Shown here in pieces: positions 9,181 through 17,828 of a DNA stretch of 62,107 nucleotides. Below the pieces are notes generated by a model that made no database searches, was not told where the DNA came from, and saw nothing but the letters and a program-made list of their open reading frames with translations. Source of the stretch: Cyanobacteria bacterium REEB459 (lineage in GTDB: Bacteria; Cyanobacteriota; Cyanobacteriia; Phormidesmidales; Phormidesmidaceae); the NCBI GenBank assembly GCA_018970085.1, contig JAGWXD010000016.1, positions 1 through 62,107 of the forward strand, written 5' to 3'. Positions within the stretch are counted from its first letter, which is position 1, and every line of letters begins with the position of its first letter. A program made the position numbers and the translations under genes.

Positions 9181-10332
9181 ATGGATAACAAATTAATGCT
9201 GATGATTCCTGGCCCTACACCAGTGCCAGAACAAGTTCTTCTGGCTATGGCCAAGCATCCCATGGGGCACCGTAGCGGTGAATTTAGTGCCTTGATGGCC
9301 GAGGTGACTGAAAAGTTGAAGTGGCTGCATCAGACCCAAAACGATGTGCTGATTCTAGCCGCCAGTGGGACTGGCGCGATGGAGGCGGGGATTATCAACT
9401 TTCTACGCCGGGGCGATCGCGTGCTTGTGGGTAATAATGGTAAGTTTGGTGAACGGTGGGGCAAACTGGCCCGTACCTACGGGTTAGCGGTGCAGGAAAT
9501 CACCGCTGAGTGGGGTCAACCCCTCCATCCCGAAGACTTTAAAGCGGCCCTGGAGGCGGATATTGACAAACAAATTAAAGCAGTAATTGTTACCCACAGT
9601 GAAACCTCCACGGGGGTACTGAATGACCTGGAAACCATCAACCGTCATGTCAAGGCCCATGGCGACGCCCTGATAATAGTTGACGCGGTGACCAGCCTGG
9701 GAGCTTGCAGTGTGCCGGTGGATGAGTGGGGTTTAGACGTGGTTGCCTCGGGGTCCCAAAAAGGCTATATGATTCCTCCCGGTTTGGCCTTTGTGAGCGT
9801 TAGCGAGAAGGCCTGGTCTGCCTATGCCACCGCTGATCTACCCCGGTTTTATCTAGATTTGGGGCCCTACCGCAAGGATGGTGCTAAGCACACCACTCCT
9901 TTTACTCCGCCGGTTAACTTGTTTTTTGCTCTTCAGGCGGCCCTGACGATGATGCAAGCAGAGGGGTTAGGAGCTATTTTTGAGCGTCACGATCGCCAGC
10001 GCCGGGCCACTCGAGCCGCCATCACTGCTCTGAACCTGCCGCTGTTTGGGGGCGATGCTTGGGCTAGCCCCGCCATCACCGCCGTCATGCCCGACCAGGT
10101 AGATGCAGAACAGGTGAGATCGGTGATGAAAAAGCGCTTTGATATTGCTCTGGCGGGGGGGCAGGACCATCTTAAAGGTAAGATTTTTCGGATTGGGCAT
10201 CTGGGGTTTGTCTGTGATCGCGACATTCTGACCGCTATAGCGGCCCTGGAGGCCACCCTTCAGCACCTGGGCTATGGCCCCTACACCCCCGGGGCAGGGG
10301 TGAGCGCCGCTGGACAAATCCTGCTGGCCTAG
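9181..10332 (+). CDS. alanine/serine-glyoxylate aminotransferase family protein
   Basis: This is a class V PLP aminotransferase of the family annotated as alanine-glyoxylate or serine-pyruvate aminotransferase, and in older cyanobacterial annotations as soluble hydrogenase 42 kDa subunit. It probably moves amino groups to glyoxylate in photorespiration. Seen: N-terminal MLMIPGPTPVPEQVLLAM, the substrate-site motif MGHRSGEFS, SGTGAMEAG, DAVTSLGA, and the PLP-lysine segment SGSQKGYMIPPG. I chose ATG 9181 over the TTG six bases upstream because it gives the usual MDNK-type start. It converges on the DUF3082 gene. Confidence 0.9.
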   Translation: MDNKLMLMIPGPTPVPEQVLLAMAKHPMGHRSGEFSALMAEVTEKLKWLHQTQNDVLILAASGTGAMEAGIINFLRRGDRVLVGNNGKFGERWGKLARTYGLAVQEITAEWGQPLHPEDFKAALEADIDKQIKAVIVTHSETSTGVLNDLETINRHVKAHGDALIIVDAVTSLGACSVPVDEWGLDVVASGSQKGYMIPPGLAFVSVSEKAWSAYATADLPRFYLDLGPYRKDGAKHTTPFTPPVNLFFALQAALTMMQAEGLGAIFERHDRQRRATRAAITALNLPLFGGDAWASPAITAVMPDQVDAEQVRSVMKKRFDIALAGGQDHLKGKIFRIGHLGFVCDRDILTAIAALEATLQHLGYGPYTPGAGVSAAGQILLA

Positions 10333-10346
10333 GGGCCCAGGGGGGC

Positions 10347-10676
10347 TTAACTCGATTCAGGCTCTGCCTTGCCGGTTAGCCGCTGGATCAGCCATTGTAT
10401 GCCCAGCAAAAATAAACCCAGGGCTGCAATGCCAAACACTCCGGTGGCCAGGGCGGTGATGCCCATTACCAGGGTGCGTACTGCTGCCGTTAGATTAACC
10501 ACGGTGGGGTTGGCTGAAAGGATTGGTTTATGGGCAAAGGTGGTGGCGATCGCCGTCGTTAATTGGTAGGCCAGCAGGGCAATAGTAGCCGCTATCAGGG
10601 CTCCGGCAAAGCAATTAAGAATCCGACGCCAGGGAGTTTGGGGCGCAGTTGGGACTGGAGAAGAGGGGTCAACCAT
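10347..10676 (-). CDS. DUF3082-like membrane protein
   Basis: A 109-residue protein with two or three hydrophobic segments (about residues 21-47, 63-80 and 82-97) and short polar ends. It resembles the small cyanobacterial DUF3082 family. The start codon lies 2 bp after the ispE stop, so it is almost certainly co-transcribed and perhaps coupled with ispE. Function is unknown; the ispE linkage is its only visible clue. Family recognition is from memory. Confidence 0.7.
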   Translation of the reverse strand: MVDPSSPVPTAPQTPWRRILNCFAGALIAATIALLAYQLTTAIATTFAHKPILSANPTVVNLTAAVRTLVMGITALATGVFGIAALGLFLLGIQWLIQRLTGKAEPESS

Positions 10677-10678
10677 GG

Positions 10679-11617
10679 TTAATCGTCCACTAACTGGACG
10701 CCGCTAGGAACGCACTGGGCCATCCACAGGCCCAAATCGGGATCGGGCAGGGCTGCCCGGATCCGTTGGATCAGACTTTCTGCCTCTGTTTGAGTCGAGA
10801 CCAGGGTAAAGACCGTCGGCCCTGAGCCAGACATCAGGGTACCTCGACCTCCCAGGCTGGCCATAGTGGCCTTGAGCTCAGCGGTTTTGCCATGGGCTGG
10901 CAGCACCACTTTTTCCAGGTCGTTATAGAGATGGTGGCCAATGGCGCTGCCCTGATGATGGCTAATAGCAGCTAGCATGGGCCCCGCTTTCACCTGCGAT
11001 CGCCGGGTAGCAAACTCGGTTTGGTAGAGGTGACCAAATTCAGCCCGGTAGGTGCGATAGGCCCAGGGGGTAGAAACCATTTCTGTTCCATACTTAGCCA
11101 GAACCATCCAGAGTGGGTGCAGACCCGGTAGGGGGTCGAGTTGCTCGCCGCGACCAGTGGCAAACATGGTGCCACCGGTAATAGCAAAGGGCACGTCCGA
11201 TCCCAACTCTGCCCCCAATTCCTGTAACTCCCCCTGGGTCAGCCCTAGATTCCACAGCAGGTCCAGGCCGACTAATACCGCTGCCGCATTACTGGATCCC
11301 CCGGCTAACCCGGCCCCCACCGGAATGTGTTTTTCCAGGGTGATTTCGACTCCACCCCGGTGGGTCATCACCTCTGGAAACCGCCGGACTAAGAGAGCGG
11401 CGGCCCGGTAGGCCAGATTGGTTTCGTCCGCCGGCACCAGGGGATGGTGGCAGATCAGGCGAATGGTATCCACCCCAATACTGCGCACTGTCACCCGGTC
11501 TGCCAAGCTAATGCTTTGCATGACCATAATGAGCTCGTGGAAACCATCGCCGCGATCGCCCACAATTTCTAAATACAGATTGACTTTGGCCGCTGCCAGG
11601 AGTGAGTACAGAACCAT
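10679..11617 (-). CDS. ispE: 4-diphosphocytidyl-2-C-methyl-D-erythritol kinase
   Basis: IspE phosphorylates CDP-methylerythritol in the MEP pathway, which supplies isoprenoids for carotenoids, phytol and quinones. The GHMP-kinase fold is clear: AAAKVNLYLEIVGDRGDGFHEL at the N-terminus, the ATP loop PVGAGLAGGSSNAAA, and the C-terminal MSGSGPTVF. I prefer the Met at 11617 (312 residues) over the one at 11635, because it precedes the conserved start by only a few residues. The next gene (DUF3082-like) begins 2 bp after its stop. Confidence 0.95.
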   Translation of the reverse strand: MVLYSLLAAAKVNLYLEIVGDRGDGFHELIMVMQSISLADRVTVRSIGVDTIRLICHHPLVPADETNLAYRAAALLVRRFPEVMTHRGGVEITLEKHIPVGAGLAGGSSNAAAVLVGLDLLWNLGLTQGELQELGAELGSDVPFAITGGTMFATGRGEQLDPLPGLHPLWMVLAKYGTEMVSTPWAYRTYRAEFGHLYQTEFATRRSQVKAGPMLAAISHHQGSAIGHHLYNDLEKVVLPAHGKTAELKATMASLGGRGTLMSGSGPTVFTLVSTQTEAESLIQRIRAALPDPDLGLWMAQCVPSGVQLVDD

Positions 11618-11635
11618 GGGAAGGGAGAAAACCAA

Positions 11636-12139
11636 TCTCTGGATTTTAGCCTTCTCTGGGGTGCTTGGGAAAAAACCTCCAGCCCTTCGGCGGTGCTGGT
11701 GTAGTAATTGGGAAATAATTCTTAATTTAAAGGCCTCAGGCTGAGCAGCTGTGTTTCTCTTAAATTAATCAATTCAATTGATTAATGGATCTGGCTGTAG
11801 ACCAGCCGGTCTCAGATTACAGCTTTTTGTGACGGCATTTTGCTCAAGCAGGCACCTTATGATCTATAGTCTCCCCCCGGTCATCCCCGCGCCTCTGGTG
11901 GTCTCCGTCGCCCTGGTCACCGGTGAGGGGCGGCAAGCCAGCCCAACCCCTGACCCAGGGTTTGGGCTCAGTCACCCGGCCAAGCTTGGGGCTGCTGTGT
12001 CAAGTTATCAACCCTATAGAACGGTTAGCTACGCTAATTGTCAACGGGGTAGTCGAGACTGCTTTCCCCGAGATCGCAACGGTTGATCTCATCGCCACCA
12101 ACTGCTAGCCCTGGTTTAGGGTCAGCCCCGGTCTCCGAC
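11636..12139. other. intergenic region with possible gene remnant
   Basis: Upstream of ispE lies about 500 bp with no firm gene. Two plus-strand frames read like protein but in different phases: a hydrophobic stretch from the ATG at 11859 (LPPVIPAPLVVSVALVTG) and, from about 11980, INPIERLATLIVNGVV ending at the TAG at 12106-12108. A single frameshift would join them into about 80 residues. This could be a decayed small gene or chance. No RNA motif is recognised. Confidence 0.35.
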
Positions 12140-13096
12140 CTAGCTGGGGCCGTAGATTTTCATCCCCTGGCGATCGATGAAATCCGTCACTAGGGCTCTC
12201 TGGCCTGGGCTCCGATTGCGCAACAGCGCTGTGAATCCTCCCGCGCCCCAGCCGCTCTGGGGCCACAGACGATAGCAGGGAAACTCCGCCAGGTGCGAGG
12301 TGTGGGCCTGTAAGTCAGTCACCTCTACCGCCTCAAACTGGGGGAAGGTCTTTAATAACCAGCTAGCGATGGCTTCATTTTCCTCTGGCGAGAAGGTGCA
12401 GGTCATGTAGGCTAAGTACCCCCCCGGAGCAATTAGTTGGGCGGCCTGGGCTAAAATGCGCCGCTGGCGTTGGGCATTTTTACCAATGGTGACGGGATGG
12501 AAACAGCCCTCCACCCGCCGGCCTTTGGTGAGTAGAGATTGACCACTACAGGGGGCATCCACAATTACCAGGGGCAACGCCTGGGCCGCCTGGGCTGCCC
12601 ACACCTGGGGGTCCAGGTTAAACACCCGGGCCTCGGTAACTCCACAGCGCTTGAGGTTAGCAATTAGACTTTTCACCCGTTTCCCCACAGTCTCGTTACA
12701 CCATAGGTAGTCCGGTTGTAGCATCTGGCGGGCCAGTAGACTCTTACCTCCAGGGGCGGCGCACAAATCTAAAATCGCCTGGAGGGGTGACTGAATTGCG
12801 GTTAACACGCTGGCGGTAAAGACCGAGGCCAGGTCTAGGCAATAGTAAGCCCCAGATCCATGGAGAGGATGCTGGCCCGGGCGTTGACCAGGGCTGAGGC
12901 GATCGACCCAGGCTGGTTGCCAGGGCAGGGGCGGTTCCCGACTAAAGGGAAACTGCTCAGGTCGGGGCACCATCCACACCAGAGCTGAGGCTGGGCAGGC
13001 CGGTTTGATCAGGGCATCAACAAAGGCGGTCTGGTCCTCGGGAGCCTTAAATAGGCGACGACTGAGCTTAAGCAACAGGTTAGAGGGGGCAGCCAT
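12140..13096 (-). CDS. RsmB/NOP2/Sun-family RNA (cytosine-5) methyltransferase
   Basis: The SAM-dependent m5C methyltransferase fold is seen in LDLCAAPGGKSLLA (SAM motif I), the motif IV Cys in VDAPCSGQSLL, and the motif VI catalytic Cys in AYMTCTFSPEENE. At 318 residues it is shorter than E. coli RsmB because the N-terminal NusB-like domain is absent. The target is probably rRNA or tRNA but cannot be told from sequence. The end of the product, after NRSPGQRALV, is a short extension with no known domain. A pentapeptide protein lies 9 bp upstream on the same strand. Confidence 0.88.
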   Translation of the reverse strand: MAAPSNLLLKLSRRLFKAPEDQTAFVDALIKPACPASALVWMVPRPEQFPFSREPPLPWQPAWVDRLSPGQRPGQHPLHGSGAYYCLDLASVFTASVLTAIQSPLQAILDLCAAPGGKSLLARQMLQPDYLWCNETVGKRVKSLIANLKRCGVTEARVFNLDPQVWAAQAAQALPLVIVDAPCSGQSLLTKGRRVEGCFHPVTIGKNAQRQRRILAQAAQLIAPGGYLAYMTCTFSPEENEAIASWLLKTFPQFEAVEVTDLQAHTSHLAEFPCYRLWPQSGWGAGGFTALLRNRSPGQRALVTDFIDRQGMKIYGPS

Positions 13097-13105
13097 GATC
13101 CGGTC

Positions 13106-13762
13106 TCAGCCCTGCAGATGGCCATCGGGCATGATGGTGTGGTCAAATTTTGCACCGGTCAGATCGGCCTTGTGCAGGTTGGCTCCCTGTAAATTCGCCT
13201 GCCGCAGGTTGGCCCAGTACAGACAGGCATGACTCAGATCGGCCCCGGCCAGATTAGCGCCTTCCAGATTGGCGTGGCTGAAGTCTGTTCGCCTCAGCCC
13301 GCTCTCCCGCAGATCGGCATTCACCAGGGTGGTGCGATAGCAGCGGGCCTGCCGCAGGTCTGCCTGCACCAGCATGGCCGCTGCCAGGGTGGCCTCCTGT
13401 AGATTAGCCTGGACCAAAATCATTTGATAGCCATTGATATGGGTTAGATCGGCCCGGACCAGTTGGGCCCTCGTCAGGTTACATCGATGCAGGTCCGCCT
13501 CAGCCAGATGTATCTGGTTTAGCTCCAACCCCTGGAAATCTAAACCATGGAGATCGCGATCGCCCGATTGGTAGTAGCGGTGGATCAGTTCTTTCAGGGT
13601 GCTTGCTACCATGGTAGGGGCCTCTCCAGTCAACTCTGCGATCGCCAATCTCAACCGGTTGAAGTCATCAGCCTTAAAGGATAGCGAACACCTCAGCAGC
13701 CATTGCAATGGTGCGATCGATATCGGCATCGGTGTGGGCCAGGGAGGTAAAACCTGCCTCAA
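13106..13762 (-). CDS. pentapeptide-repeat protein
   Basis: From about residue 75 the protein is a run of A(D/N)LxX pentapeptides ([50 protein letters not shown]), which fold as a right-handed quadrilateral beta-helix. Function in cyanobacteria is mostly unknown. The ATG at 13762 would overlap the end of hemL by 89 bp. The conserved part seems to begin near [19 protein letters not shown], so a start inside that segment, such as the in-frame TTG at 13654, is likely. Same strand as hemL and the rRNA methyltransferase, with very short gaps. Confidence 0.85.
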   Translation of the reverse strand: MRQVLPPWPTPMPISIAPLQWLLRCSLSFKADDFNRLRLAIAELTGEAPTMVASTLKELIHRYYQSGDRDLHGLDFQGLELNQIHLAEADLHRCNLTRAQLVRADLTHINGYQMILVQANLQEATLAAAMLVQADLRQARCYRTTLVNADLRESGLRRTDFSHANLEGANLAGADLSHACLYWANLRQANLQGANLHKADLTGAKFDHTIMPDGHLQG

Positions 13763-14975
13763 ACTGAGAGGGAGCCAGGTAGACTCCCCGTTCTAACAGG
13801 GCCCGATGAAACCGACTAAACTTGTCGAGATCAGAGTGTTTGGCCTCTTCGTAGCTAGTCACCGGTCCCGGCTGGAAAAACAACCCAAACATCCCACTGA
13901 TATGACCACCGCAAACAGCGTGGCCAGCTTGATCGGCAACTTCTAATAAACCGGTGATTAAGCGACCAGTCAGCCGCTCTAGCTGCTCGTAGGTACCGGG
14001 TCGTTGCAATAGTTCCAGGGTTTTAATCCCAGCGGTCATCGCCAGCGGATTACCGGACAGGGTACCCGCCTGATAAACCGGTCCAGCTGGGGCAATCAAA
14101 GCCATAATCTCGCGGCGCCCCCCATAGGCCCCCACGGGCAAGCCACCGCCAATCACCTTACCCAGGGTCGTCAGGTCAGGAGTAACTTGAAACCTGGCCT
14201 GGGCCCCACCATAGGCAATACGAAAGCCAGTCATGACCTCATCAAACACCAGTAGAGCGTTGTTTTCCTGGGTCAGTTCTCGCAATCCCTCCAGAAACCC
14301 AGGTAGGGGCGGAATAAAGCCAGAATTACCAACCACAGGTTCGAGAATGACCCCGGCAATCTCCCCAGGATTATCGGCAAACAAGGCTTTCACCGCTTCG
14401 AGATCATTGTAAGGAGCGGTCAGGGTGGCGCTGGTCGCAGCCTTGGGCACCCCCGGAGAATCGGGTAGGCCCAAGGTGGCCACCCCAGAACCAGCCTGCA
14501 CCAAAAACATATCGGCATGGCCGTGGTAGCAGCCGGAAAATTTAATCACCTTATCTCGTTGGGTATAGGCCCGCATCAGCCGCAGCACCGCCATGCAAGC
14601 TTCTGTACCCGAGTTAACAAAGCGCACCATTTCAATACTGGGGACGGCCTCAATCACCATTTCCGCCAGCACGTTCTCAAGATAGCAGGGAGCACCAAAG
14701 CTGGTGCCCTTTTCCAGGGCTGCGGCCAGGGCTGCCAGCACCTCTGGGTGGGCGTGACCACAAATTGCTGGGCCCCAGGTACCCACATAGTCAATGTACT
14801 GGTTGCCGTCCACATCCCAGATATAGGCACCCTTGACCCGATCAAAGACAATGGGTTGCCCCCCTACGGACTTAAACGCCCGCACAGGAGAACTGACACC
14901 TCCTGGCATCAGGGCTTGGGCGGCAGCAAAAATTTCCTGAGATTTAAGGGTGTTTAAGGGCGTTGCACTGACCAA
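13674..14975 (-). CDS. hemL: glutamate-1-semialdehyde 2,1-aminomutase
   Basis: HemL converts glutamate-1-semialdehyde to 5-aminolevulinate, the committed precursor of chlorophyll, haem, bilins and corrins. The 433-residue product is full length. It shows [12 protein letters not shown], the phosphate-binding [16 protein letters not shown], the PLP-pocket Asp in [12 protein letters not shown] and the PLP-lysine in [17 protein letters not shown] (near residue 275). It is followed closely by the pentapeptide gene. hemE, later in the same pathway, lies 20 kb away. Confidence 0.98.
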   Translation of the reverse strand: MVSATPLNTLKSQEIFAAAQALMPGGVSSPVRAFKSVGGQPIVFDRVKGAYIWDVDGNQYIDYVGTWGPAICGHAHPEVLAALAAALEKGTSFGAPCYLENVLAEMVIEAVPSIEMVRFVNSGTEACMAVLRLMRAYTQRDKVIKFSGCYHGHADMFLVQAGSGVATLGLPDSPGVPKAATSATLTAPYNDLEAVKALFADNPGEIAGVILEPVVGNSGFIPPLPGFLEGLRELTQENNALLVFDEVMTGFRIAYGGAQARFQVTPDLTTLGKVIGGGLPVGAYGGRREIMALIAPAGPVYQAGTLSGNPLAMTAGIKTLELLQRPGTYEQLERLTGRLITGLLEVADQAGHAVCGGHISGMFGLFFQPGPVTSYEEAKHSDLDKFSRFHRALLERGVYLAPSQFEAGFTSLAHTDADIDRTIAMAAEVFAIL

Positions 14976-15062
14976 AGTAGACTCCTCTGACGGTCTTAGA
15001 TCAATGGTTTATTATGCTACGGAGCGGGAGAAACCGGTTGCTCGCCGTTGAACAATGTAACC

Positions 15063-15908
15063 TTATCGCCACAGAGACTGGATGCGGCCATTTTTAATTT
15101 GCACCACCGGATGGTTGGACAGTCTCACCAGGTGCTCATCATGGGTTGTGACAATGACGGTAATACCGATGGAATTAAGCTTTTTAAGGATTTTAATCAC
15201 CTGTAAGGAATTATCACTATCCAGGTTACCGGTAGGTTCGTCTGCCAATAATAGGGGCGGGGTATTCACCACGGCTCGGGCAATGCTAACCCGCTGTTGC
15301 TCTCCCCCCGATAGCTCGTCGGGAAAACATTGGGCCTTGGCTTGCAGCCCTACCATCTTTAAGGTAGGCCACAGGCGGCGATGAATTTCTTTACGAGTAA
15401 ATCCTTGGGCCCAGAGTACAAAAGCTACATTCTCGGCAACGGTACGACGGGGAATCAGCTTGTAGTCCTGAAATACAATACCGATACGGCGGCGCATCAT
15501 CGCCAGACGGTTACCCTGCAGCTGGGCAATGGGCTCGTTGTCCACCAGAACATGGCCGGCAGTGGGACGTTCGTGGCCGTAGAGCAGTTTCAGTAGGGTG
15601 GACTTACCTGAACCAGAGGGACCAGTGACAAACAAAAAATCCCCCTGGTTAACGGTTAGGGTTGCATCTCGTAGGGCGGCACTGCCGTTGGGATAAATTT
15701 TTTCAACTTGGGTAAGACTGACGATGGCTGGAGCCGGTTTGGGGCGTTCACCGGGGTCAGTTTTATCTGTAGAGCTGGTTGACCGTTGAGAAGATCCAGC
15801 GGCAGCCGGGACGACCAACTGAAAACGCTCCTGTAATCGACTTCGGACCTCCTCTGGCAAACCCTGATGGGGTCGGTCATCGGTGGAGAGAGATAGCGCT
15901 GATGTCAT
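15063..15908 (-). CDS. ftsE: FtsE-like ABC ATPase with long N-terminal extension
   Basis: The ATPase core, from about residue 66, matches Fts[17 protein letters not shown] (Walker A), [19 protein letters not shown] (Q-loop region), [26 protein letters not shown] (Walker B) and a switch His in VTTHDEH. FtsE with membrane partner FtsX controls peptidoglycan hydrolysis at division. The first 65 residues are polar and probably disordered, absent from short FtsE proteins. The ATG at 15908 is preferred over the Met 15 residues upstream. No ftsX lies next to it. A lipoprotein-exporter-type ATPase is the alternative, but the YKLIPRRTV segment favours FtsE. Confidence 0.85.
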   Translation of the reverse strand: MTSALSLSTDDRPHQGLPEEVRSRLQERFQLVVPAAAGSSQRSTSSTDKTDPGERPKPAPAIVSLTQVEKIYPNGSAALRDATLTVNQGDFLFVTGPSGSGKSTLLKLLYGHERPTAGHVLVDNEPIAQLQGNRLAMMRRRIGIVFQDYKLIPRRTVAENVAFVLWAQGFTRKEIHRRLWPTLKMVGLQAKAQCFPDELSGGEQQRVSIARAVVNTPPLLLADEPTGNLDSDNSLQVIKILKKLNSIGITVIVTTHDEHLVRLSNHPVVQIKNGRIQSLWR

Positions 15909-16103
15909 AGGATTTCCTAACTGGACTGGATAAACCTTCCCTGGCGGGGCCAACCACCTTAAAGGTCATCAACCCTGGAAACGGGCTTTTGGCTCGCTAT
16001 TGTAGTCGAAAGTCAGAGGATGCAAAAACAGTGATTAGTTTTTTTAATAAACTTTACACGGGGTCATTCAGGCAAGCAGGGTTTTCGGCCTGGTCATGGC
16101 CCC

Positions 16104-17213
16104 TCACGGCCGCCATAGGCCCTGGCGTTGCAGGTACGATCGCAGGTTAGATTTGCGCACCGGTTCCCCCACCGCCTGGGAAAGCACGAGCCAGAGTTCG
16201 GCTGCTACGGTCTTCAGGTGCCCCTGGGATTGTTGATATTGGGCGGCAATTTGCTGGTACTGCTGGCCCTGGAGAACCCCGGTAACAATTCTGGTTTGGG
16301 TATCGGTGAGGCAACGGCCAGTTGCCTCTTGAATCCGCTGGTTTAGCCAGTTGAGGATAGGTTCAAAGGCGGGCCCTGCATAGGGGGCGGCGGCAGGTAA
16401 GGTGACCGGGCTCGGCCCCTGCCCCTGCATAGTCTGGAGCAGGCGTTGGATGCGCTGGCACCGCTGCTGGTGTAAGTAGCTGGTCAGACTCAGCCCCATG
16501 CTGGCCTCAAAGCCCTGTCGCAGGTCGGTTACGCTCAAATTTACCAGGCTCGCCAGATCGGTGATCTGAATATCTGTTTCCAGGCAGGTGTCAATATAGG
16601 CCAGAATTTTATTCAGGCTGGCGGGGGGTAAGGCTCCAGAGGCGTGGACTGGGGGACAGGTAGAGTGGTGGGTGACTAACCGTCGAACCACCATGGCCAA
16701 TAAGGCCTGGTTATAGGAGTCGCTAGAGGCATCCAGGGGGGTGGCCAACAATGAACTCTGCAATGCCAGCATTAGGTGACAGAAGGTGGCATCGGAGATT
16801 TGTTGCTGTGGTATTAGGGTGGGTTGATCAGCCTCGATCGCCGCTCCCTCCCCTTGGTCAAACAGGGATCTATGGAAATGGAAAATGGTAAGGGTGATGG
16901 GTTGTTCCCAACAGGCTTGATGATTGACCCCCGCCGGCACCAGGGTGACACTACCATGGCCTTTAAGGCGGCGGGGATAGGAGCGGTTACCGATTTTCTC
17001 TTCAAAAATAGCGGCACTCTCTGGGTCAAGAACCGTCAACACATGATGATCGGCGAAGCAAATTTCTGGTAAATTACCCGCCGGCAAGCCCTCGTAGCGA
17101 ACCATGGTCAGCTCTTGCCCCAGGCTGATGGGGGTAGGCGGGCTGGGCTTAGCATCGCAAGCCTTAAGGTGGAGGCCAGGGTCAGAAAAAATTGAATCAA
17201 GGTTGTCATCCAT
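16104..17213 (-). CDS. AraC-like regulator ending in a vMAP-type HTH domain
   Basis: A 369-residue probable transcription regulator with a mixed layout. Residues about 35-115 fit an AraC-type cupin sensor domain (VTLVPAGVNHQACW). Residues 200-262 carry the first AraC helix-turn-helix and linker helix (ITDLASLVNLSVTDLRQGFE, then SLTSYLHQQRCQRIQRLLQTM). The normal second AraC helix-turn-helix is missing. Instead residues 295-363 (TDTQTRIVTGVLQGQQYQQI, then KSNLRSYLQRQGLW) resemble the cyanobacterial vMAP N-terminal HTH domain usually found ahead of NB-ARC or WD40 proteins. Ligand and targets are unknown. It is divergent from the winged-helix/TPR gene. Confidence 0.75.
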   Translation of the reverse strand: MDDNLDSIFSDPGLHLKACDAKPSPPTPISLGQELTMVRYEGLPAGNLPEICFADHHVLTVLDPESAAIFEEKIGNRSYPRRLKGHGSVTLVPAGVNHQACWEQPITLTIFHFHRSLFDQGEGAAIEADQPTLIPQQQISDATFCHLMLALQSSLLATPLDASSDSYNQALLAMVVRRLVTHHSTCPPVHASGALPPASLNKILAYIDTCLETDIQITDLASLVNLSVTDLRQGFEASMGLSLTSYLHQQRCQRIQRLLQTMQGQGPSPVTLPAAAPYAGPAFEPILNWLNQRIQEATGRCLTDTQTRIVTGVLQGQQYQQIAAQYQQSQGHLKTVAAELWLVLSQAVGEPVRKSNLRSYLQRQGLWRP

Positions 17214-17828
17214 CGCTAAAACCGATAACTATGATCAAAAAACTAGGTCTCATGCCTCTAGCTGGCCAGGGGGCAAGGTAGTCAACAAGTCTGCTTCACT
17301 CTAGGCGGGGGGACGGGCAGGCCACCACCGATCGGTTGGGTCATCTGCGCCTTTAGGGCCATTGATGCTACAGCTGCCGATCTTATACACTCGCCTGACT
17401 ATGGAGTTTGCCATTCGAGTGAAGTATGGGCAAGGGGCTTCAGCTCCTTATTAGCCGGGATACCGCTTACTCCATCCGGTCAAGAATTGCTATGGCCTTT
17501 TGGCTATTTTTGATGGGCCCACATGGCGGAGTCCTAGGGCTATGGCGGCAGTTCTTTCCAGAGCCCGAACAATCAGATCAGGTAGGGATTGACTGGCTTT
17601 GATCTAAGCCAAATCTGGTGGTGGATGTTTTCTCTAAACGAATCATGGGTTAAATCAATACTAAGATCGAGGCTGACCTGGGGGGTTAAGGCCAGCGGAG
17701 CGGATATCTGAGTTCAACGGTCTTATAGTGACTTTAGAGTACACTGAACTTTTAGAATAATCCTTACCTAATTGTTACCTTCTTATCTGGGCGAGGGGCC
17801 CGGGTTTATCAAGGGGTTGGTCGGCCAG
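17214..17828. other. divergent intergenic region between two regulators
   Basis: About 600 bp without a gene separates the AraC-like regulator (minus) from the winged-helix/TPR regulator (plus), so both promoters must lie here or just inside. A -10-like TAGAAT at 17753-17758 precedes the plus-strand gene but has no good -35 box. A short hairpin (GGCTT/AAGCC around a TGATCT loop) occurs near 17598. No strong repeated operator stands out. Confidence 0.45.
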
